Assembly (NCBI RefSeq): GCF_904849725.1
Contig: NC_058523.1
Location: 344,513,948 to 344,577,947 of the forward strand
Reading direction: 5' to 3'
DNA from: Hordeum vulgare subsp. vulgare
Lineage: Eukaryota; Streptophyta; Magnoliopsida; Poales; Poaceae
DNA: 64,000 bases
The first letter of the stretch is position 1. Each line of letters begins with the position of its first letter. Of this stretch, positions 57,841 to 64,000 are shown piece by piece. A program made the translations under genes and the position numbers. A model generated the notes under the pieces. It made no database searches and had not been told where the DNA came from. It was given only the letters and a program-made list of their open reading frames with translations.

Positions 57841-59259
57841 TGATAACCCACAAGTATAGGGGATCGCAACAGTTTTCGAGGGTAGAATATTCAACCCAAA
57901 TTTGTTGATTCGACACAAGGGGAAGCCAAAGAATATTCTCAAGTATTAGCAGTTGAGTTGTCAATTCAACCACACCTGAAAGACTTAGTATCTGCAGAAA
58001 AGTATCAGTAGCACAGTAGTGTGATAGCAACAGTAGCAACGGTAACAGTAGCAGCAGTAACAGAAGTAGCGGCACAGTAAAAGTAGCAGCAGTGACAGCA
58101 GTAGCAACAGAGTAACAATAGCAGAAGTGACAGCAGGAAAAGACTCGTAGGCATTAGATCGTTGATGGATGATTATGCCGGATGTTACTCATCATGCAAC
58201 AATTATAACACGGAGAGATATGTAACTAGCTCCAGTTCGTCAATGTAATGTAGGCATGTATTCCGTATGTAGTCATACGTGCTTAGGGAAAAGAACTTGC
58301 ATGACATCTATTGTCCATCCCTCCCGTGGCAGCGGGGTCCTAATGGAAACTACGGGATATTAAGGTTCTCCTTTTAATAAAGAACCGGACCAACGCATTA
58401 ACACTTAGTGAATACATGAACTCGTCATACTATGGTCATCTCCGGGAGTGGTTCCGACTATTGTCACTCCGTGGTTGCCGGGTCATAACACATAGTAGGT
58501 GACTACAACTTGCAAGATAGGATCAAGAACACACATATATTGGCGAGAACATAATAGGTTCAGATGTGAAATCATGGCACTCCGACCCTAGTGGCAAGCA
58601 TTAAGCATGACAAAGTGGTAGCAACATCAATCTCAGAACGTAGTGGATATTAGGGATCAATCCCCGTCAAAACTAACTCGATTACATGATAGATCTCATC
58701 CAACCCATCACCGTCCAGCAAGCCTACGACGAGATTACTCACGAATGGTGAAGAGCATCATGGAATTGGCGATGAAGGAAGGTTGGTGCTGACGGCGTCG
58801 TCGATTTCCCCTCTCTAAAGCCCAGAACGGACTCCAGATCTGCCCTCTAGAGGAAGAACAGGAGGTGGCGGTGCCTCCGTATCGTAAAACGCAATGAACT
58901 CTTCTCCTTGATTTTTTCTAGACGAAAGGGACTAAATAGAGCTGGAATTGGAGGCGGTGGAGCAACGTGGGCCCCACAAGCCTGCCAGGCGCAGCCAGGG
59001 GGGCGCCTAGTGGGCTTGTGGGCTCCATGCTCCACTTCTTCGGTTGATTCTTGCGCCGGTATTTTTTTATATATTCCACAAAAAATCCTCGGAAATTTTC
59101 AGGTCATTCCGAGAACTTTTATTTCTACGCAAAAAGAACACCATGGCAATTCTGCTGAAAACAGCGTTAGTCCTGGTTAGTTCCATTCAAATCATGCAAA
59201 TTAGAGTCCAAAACAAGGGCAAAAGAGTTTGGAAAAGTAGATACGACGAAAACGTATCA
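57841..59259 (-). mobile_element. Solo LTR H
   Basis: 1419 bp with TGATACG at 59259 (minus) and GGTTATCA end at 57841. Perfect TSD GGCGT (57836-57840, 59260-59264). No internal DNA remains, hence a product of LTR recombination. A minus-strand TATATAAAA at 59066-59074 is the promoter candidate. 58015-58135 contains an imperfect 'gtagcagca' trinucleotide-rich repeat. It resembles a very common Triticeae Gypsy LTR class; name not assigned. Confidence 0.92.
58005..58140. repeat. 'agtagcaac' trinucleotide-type repeat in solo LTR H
   Basis: Permutations of 'agtagca' and 'cagtaac' repeated many times. The same kind of run occurs at 62945-63050 in LTR K. The Leu-rich minus ORF here (57674-58075) is produced by this repeat. 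Confidence 0.85.
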
Positions 59260-60093
59260 GGCGTCACCGGTGACGGTTGCAGGGGAGCGGTGAGGCACCG
59301 AGGGGAGGGAGGCCGGCGAGCCAGCGCTGGGTTATGCTCGCGTGGGTGGAGAAGGGAGGTCGCCGGGATGAGGTGTGCGGGGCGATGGGGGCTGGCCGAG
59401 TGTTTTTGGGGCGGGGTGGATTGACCAGGGGGTGGGGAACTCAGCTGGGGAGAGGAGGCTCGACCGACGGTGGGGAGGGAGGCCACCGGGGAGTGGGTGA
59501 TGTGGGTGGGGCCATGGGAGGATGGGGAGGGAGCACTGGGAGGTGAGATGGTTGCCTCGGTTGCCAGGGGGTGTGGGGGTTAGCGAGGGAGGAGGGGTCG
59601 GTCGTGGGAGGTAGAGGGGTGGGTGAGCGATCTGGAGAGGAGGGATGGGTGCCTCGTTGCCAGGGGGGCTTTATACCCCAGGTGTAGTGGGCCGGGATTT
59701 GGTGGGGAGGTGACTAGCTGGGCCACTTGGCCTAGTTGGCCAAGTTTTTTTTTTCCTTTTTTCCTATTTTTATTTTTTATATATTTTTTTTTCATTTATT
59801 ATTATTTTTAAAATACTTTCTTTTGTTCATTTTTTATAGCTTCACTTTTAAATATATAGAGCTTTAACAATTTCTAAAAATGCCCGATTTGTTTAAATAA
59901 ATCATACACGGGATTTTCATAACTCATCCGACATATGTTAACTCATTCGATAACTTTCCCCGTTTGATTTTATTTTTAAATTTTGAATTCGAATTGTTTT
60001 GAACTAACGCGGTGACGTGGCATCATTAGCATGTGACCACTGTAGCTTAATTACAATCATCACTGTAGAAAATCTTGAGGATGTCACAAATTA

Positions 60094-61364
60094 GTATGAA
60101 AGTATTGTATAAAATTTGAGAAACTTTCCATGTTGCAGTAAAATCTGATAATTCAAATACTACAACAAAAGTTTCTATTTTTGTACAACACACATCACAC
60201 ATGCAATTCAAGTATTCTAAAGGCAATTCTTGGAATTTTTTATTGAAAAACAAGATTATAAATAATATATAACATATAGAAACAAAATAAAATGATGATC
60301 CAAGTAAAACATATATCATGTGACGAATGAAAATATAGTTCCAAGTAAGATATACCGATAGTGTTAAAGACGAAAGGTGGGATGCCTTCCGGGGCATCCC
60401 CAAGCTTAGACGCTTGAGTATTCCTTAGATATTACCTTGGGGGTGCCTTGGTAATACCCAATCTTAGGTTCTTTCTGCTCCTTATTCTCCTCCTATCAAT
60501 ATCTCACCCAAAACTTGAAAACTTCAATCATACAAAACTTAACGAAACTTCGTGAGACGGGTTAGTGTAATAAAGATAGATCATTCACTTAGGTACTATC
60601 AAGACAAGATTAATAATTGTTGTCACAGAATACCTAATATATTCTATCATTTCCATAATTTATATCACTCAATATAAGCTATGAAAACACTAAAATAGGC
60701 AAACAATGCATGCAAAACAGAATCTATCCAAAACAGAACAACGTGTGAAGATATGAACTTAACCATACTTCCCTGTCCCTAAAAATTCGGAAAATTTGTG
60801 AAAATGCATACAATTTGCATATCAAGACCGTGTAAAAAATTAAGAAGTTTTTGATGGTCCAATAAAATCAGAGAAATTCTGCACTGCACGAAAAAATTAT
60901 CTCTTTTTGCACAGAATCAAACAAGCAAGTATTCAAACTATCCCAAAGGCTTTAATTGGCACCTTATTGTAATAAATGACAGAAAACATGATTAATATAG
61001 TAGATTAATCATGTTAACACAGAAAAATAGTAGGTAGAAGTAGTGGGTTGTCTCCCAAAAAGTGTTTTCTCTTTAATAACTTTTAGGTAGGGATGATGAT
61101 TTCAATGATGCTCACATAAAAAGTAGTAACTGAAACATGCAAGAAAGCATCATGGATCAGATGGCAAGCACATTCAAGTCTAACCAACTTCCTATGCATA
61201 GGGATTTTGCAATCAAACAATTTATTGTAGTAAGAATTAACTTGCATAGGAAGGCAAAACAAGCATGACTTCAAAACTTGGAACACAGAGAGGAAACTTC
61301 ATATTATTGAAATATACATAACCATAGCCTCCTCTCTCATAATAATTTTCAATAGCATTAAAGT
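60094..61364 (-). pseudogene. Internal region of composite A, 5' part, with a remnant of the element-F-type ORF
   Basis: Minus-strand translation from about 61350 gives ENYYERGGYGYVYFNN and, in a shifted frame from 61286, SCLFCLPMQVNSYYNKLF and KIPMHRKLVRLECACH, homologous to the 3' half of the ORF at 28417-29244 (ENYYER...KIPMHRKWVRL). The first ~190 codons, PBS and LTR end are missing at the junction 61364/61365. The rest, down to 60094, is non-coding and includes the 'cggggcatccccaagcttag' phrase near 60391. Confidence 0.6.
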
Positions 61365-62475
61365 TACCCTTTTCGATCAACCCATTTAGCAATTCCTATA
61401 GGTGTCACAAACAACTCTATAGTTCGTACTAAGATAACACCGATGATCATATCAATCAACCCTAATGTCACCTAGATACTCCAATGTCACCTCAAGTATC
61501 TATGGGTTAATTATTCAACATGCATCAAACAATTTCAGATTCATCATATTCAATCCCACACAAAGAACTTCAAAGAGTACCCCAAGATTTCTATCGGGTA
61601 AAGTAGGACAAGAATGTCTATCAACCCCTATGCATAGATTACCCCAATGTCATCACGGGAATCTGCAAGTTGAGTACCAAAACATATATCAGGTGTATCA
61701 TTAGAACACCCCCATTGTCACCACGTGTATCCATATGCAAGATATACATCAAGTGTTCTCAAATCTAATATTCAATCCAACATAATGAGATATGCAAGGT
61801 AGCAAGGGAATAACATCTCATATGATCCAACTATATTAACAAAGCCTGTGATACATTAAGATTGTGACTTCTCAAGAACACGGAAGAGAGATATTAAACA
61901 CATAGATACTAGTACATACCCTCAGCACTGAGGGTGAACTACTCCCTCCTTGTCATGGCCTTCGTCGGGATGATGAAGACGACTACCAGAGATGACTTCC
62001 CCTCCAGCGGGGTAGAGGAAAGGCTCCATATGGGGATTTCTTCGATACAAAGAATTGCGGCGGTGGAACAGAAGTTCTAGGTTCACTTTCGTAGGTTTCT
62101 AGATTCACACGAATTTTCAACGTTGGAATCACGTCAGACAGAGCCATGTGGGCCCCACAAGCTATCATGGCACGACTAGTGGGGGTGGGCGCACCCTTTT
62201 TTCTTGTGCCCCACACGTAGTTCCCATCCGCTGGTTCTTCGCTCCGGTATTTCTGATTTTATCCAAAAAAATCATGAAAAAAGTTTCGGGCGCTTCTGAG
62301 AACTTCTATTTTCTACACAAAAACAACACGACGATAATTCTAGAGAAAACATTGTTAGTCTGGGTTAGTTCTACATAAATCATATAAAGTGCATCAAAAC
62401 CATATAAAAGTATTGTAAACACTTGCAGATATAGCACAAATACTTCATACATTATCGATACGTTGGGACGTATCA
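61365..62475 (-). repeat. Truncated LTR of composite A
   Basis: It starts TGATACGTCCCAACG at 62475 on minus and matches 44131-42957, then ends at 61365 by direct junction with internal DNA, lacking about 510 bp of the LTR end. Another internal segment (62476-62783) lies on its upstream side. Confidence 0.82.
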
Positions 62476-62783
62476 ATGTCCCCAAGTTTAGTTCCTACTC
62501 GTCCTCGAGTAGGGAAATGATAAAATAAGTAATTTATGAAGTGTTAGTACTAGCACAGTGAATAGTTTTGATCATTGATAATTTGTGTCACTTTTCTATC
62601 ATCATAACCAACAACTTTTCCTCATAAAAATCGTCATGATAGAGTAGCAATCAATTCACATGTCATGGTTCAAACAATGCATCCTCTTGAAACTTAACAA
62701 CATATGTTCTTAGTCATCAAACACTTTCAATGCATTATCAAGTCTAAGTAAGAACTCCACATACTCAAATGTCATATAGTCTT
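62476..62783 (-). other. Upstream internal fragment of composite A
   Basis: Collinear with 44132-44440 ('ccccaag.ttagttcctactcgtc', then 'tagagtagcaa.caattcacatg'), so this is the 3' internal end of another unit in the same tandem. Cut at 62784 by LTR K. Confidence 0.8.
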
Positions 62784-63208
62784 TGATAACCCACAAGTAT
62801 ATGGGATCGCAATAGTTTTCGAGGGTATAGTATTGAACCCAAATTTATAGATTCAACACAATGGAAGCCAAAGAATATTTGTAGGTATTAGCAGCTGAGT
62901 TGTCAATTTAACTACACTTGGAGATTTAGAATATGCAATACAGTGATCAGTAGCACAGTAATATGATAATTTTGATAGCAGTGATAACAGTAGCAGGAGT
63001 AACAATAATAGTGATAGCAGTTTTGTAGCAGTTGTAAAAACAGTAGCAACACTAGTAACTTAGCCAGCACAATATGTGGAAAATTCGTAGGCACCGGTGA
63101 TATTGATGGATAATATTCATTATATAACAATCACAATGTAGGGCGTCACAGAACTAGCTCCTGTTCATTGATATAATGTAGGCATGTATTCTGTAGAAAA
63201 TCATATGT
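62784..63208 (-). repeat. LTR K fragment, same family and orientation as solo LTR H
   Basis: It aligns with 57841-58275 ('tgataacccacaagtata', 'gagggta', 'gcatgtattc.gta'), with clear divergence, and is cut at 63208 by LTR C. The flanking 5 bp on the left are GTCTT. Confidence 0.82.
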
Positions 63209-64000
63209 TGTGGGGACCCCTACTTACGAGTCGAGATCGCCATGCTCAGTGATCCGAGAGATCAATGATCACCGAACACAGATACCGAATAAGAGAGTCT
63301 TACATCCAAATACCGATTATTACAACACAAGACCGAATGGTCAGGTTCACAAGGGAGGGCCTAAGGCCAAATCACTCAAATACAACTAGAAGCGGAAATC
63401 ATAGGGGCTAAGCGGGTACCCATGCCATCAAGCCTACACCGACAGGCATTCTGACTTGGAAGCGTCCTAGTTCGCAAGGGCGTCTCTGAAGACATACTCA
63501 TCTCCAAACTCCGGTCCTTCCATGTCTGGTCAATAACATAAGCAGTGGCAAGCCAATGAGTACTTTGAATGTACTCGCAAACAGCCCATGACATGAACAA
63601 TGGAAGTGAAGGATAACAATAACATGCATCTTTGGTGGAACTTCTCTTGGTGGGATGATCATGAATATGCATTAAATTAGAGAATTACTTTTGAAGAATA
63701 GGTTACATATATCAATATATCTATCGAGGGCTGAACCATCCGGGCTCACCCTATATGCCAAGTCACCAAACTTGGTCATATCATTACTTTCATAACAACT
63801 CCTTTTTCGACACAACTCACACACACTTGGTTTAGGCGGAAATAACTGGACGTAGTTTAAGCAGGATTACCCAACTGTCCTTGACCGTGGACACGGTTAT
63901 TCAAATAGTTTTACACTCTGCAGAGGTAGTACGCTGGACCTACGAGATCCAGGAAACTTCAATGTCCTCCACGACTCGCGGTATATAACATACCCGAGGT
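63209..64000 (-). repeat. Partial LTR C, related to element G LTRs, continuing beyond the window
   Basis: It starts TGTGGGGACCCC at 63209. Blocks with 'ccaatgagtactttgaatgtactcgcaa' (63556) and 'ccgtggacacggttattc' (63883) correspond in order to 46750-47120 of G's LTR, indicating a related chromovirus family, orientation probably minus. No gene is visible. Confidence 0.6.

Larger units (their letters stand above)
46321..60088 (-). mobile_element. Chromovirus-type Gypsy element G with 3.9 kb LTRs
   Basis: LTRs at 54843-60088 (5') and 46321-50229 (3'), perfect TSD AATTA (46316-46320, 60089-60093). The PBS (54828-54840) complements initiator tRNA-Met and the PPT is at 50230-50242. LTR ends are TGTGACATC and a TCACA terminus. 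The only coding remnant is the pol end (about 50270-50855) with a chromodomain-like tail, so this is a Gypsy chromovirus lineage; the remaining internal DNA (50870-54827) has no gag, protease or RT that I can find. The 5' LTR contains solo LTR H. A non-autonomous deletion derivative with very long LTRs. Confidence 0.9.
54843..60088 (-). repeat. 5' LTR of element G, containing solo LTR H
   Basis: About 3.8 kb without the insert (57841-59264). A minus-strand TATAAAG at 59669-59675 mirrors the motif of the 3' LTR. It has a longer 'cata' microsatellite (57412-57475) than the 3' LTR. Confidence 0.88.
42446..62783 (-). mobile_element. Rearranged non-autonomous Gypsy-type composite A, split by element G
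   Basis: Minus-strand order: internal fragment 62783-62476, truncated LTR 62475-61365, 5'-truncated internal 61364-60094 and 46320-44132, LTR 44131-42446. LTRs begin TGATACGTCC; the 3' LTR ends at 42446 with the complement of 'tgatgtctactacgc', like element F. Finding internal sequence on both sides of the truncated LTR indicates a tandem LTR-INT-LTR-INT array, as in E. The flank on the low side is GCAGC; the matching TSD is not in the window. No gag or pol. Confidence 0.8.

Noticed and set aside
57601..58075. Two minus ORFs across the G/H junction
   Set aside because: They span an insertion boundary at 57841 and a trinucleotide repeat, so cannot be an old gene.
1..64000. A new defence, biosynthetic or other multi-gene system
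   Set aside because: Both strands were read for operon-like or gene-cluster signals; all coding-like stretches with recognisable motifs are retroelement or transposon derived, so none is claimed.

Overview
The window is plant nuclear DNA from the Triticeae (wheat, Aegilops, barley or rye). It contains an Angela/WIS/BARE-1 Copia element recognised by its LTR end and PBS/PPT, several large non-autonomous Gypsy families with TGATACG LTRs and a tRNA-Asp-type primer site, a CACTA element with CACTACTAGG ends, a LINE and tRNA-headed SINEs. I find no intact host protein-coding gene and no bacterial, organellar or CRISPR-like system. Almost everything is nested mobile DNA, and the most informative content is the order of insertion, which six target-site duplications (TSDs) fix.

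Layout. 1-4126: 5' part of a minus-strand Gypsy-type element (here D) with a 0.6 kb LTR and tRNA-Lys-type PBS, sitting in the 3' LTR of Angela. 4127-19711: minus-strand Angela element with degenerate gag-pol (4474-8273). Its 5' LTR (9536-9996 + 18432-19711) is split by a non-autonomous Gypsy composite E (9997-18426, TSD GGTGC) with the tandem structure LTR-INT-LTR-partial INT-partial LTR. 19712-21114: two LTR remnants (I, J). 21115-22100: decayed LINE reverse transcriptase. 22220-24290: a tandem repeat, a tRNA-Glu pseudogene, unassigned DNA and a SINE. 24324-34088: a second SINE split by a solo LTR (B), itself split by a complete Gypsy-type element F (26630-33599, TSD CTCCA). 34221-37427: non-autonomous CACTA element (TSD CAT) carrying a B3-like gene fragment. 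37431-42445: about 5 kb of low-annotation DNA with a second tRNA-Glu pseudogene. 42446-62783: rearranged Gypsy composite A, interrupted by a complete 13.8 kb chromovirus-type element G (46321-60088, TSD AATTA), whose 5' LTR holds a solo LTR H (57841-59259, TSD GGCGT). 62784-64000: LTR K (same family as H), then the start of LTR C, related to G.

Function. Nothing here can work as an autonomous unit. Angela has frameshifts, stops and a lost protease active site. G keeps only a broken pol end (integrase tail and chromodomain). E, F and A encode only fragments and would need proteins in trans. LTR TATA motifs, primer sites and polypurine tracts are still readable and give each element's orientation. 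By eye the LTR pairs of E and F each differ by roughly 3-4%, which fits insertion on the order of one to two million years ago. That figure is a rough estimate and was not computed.
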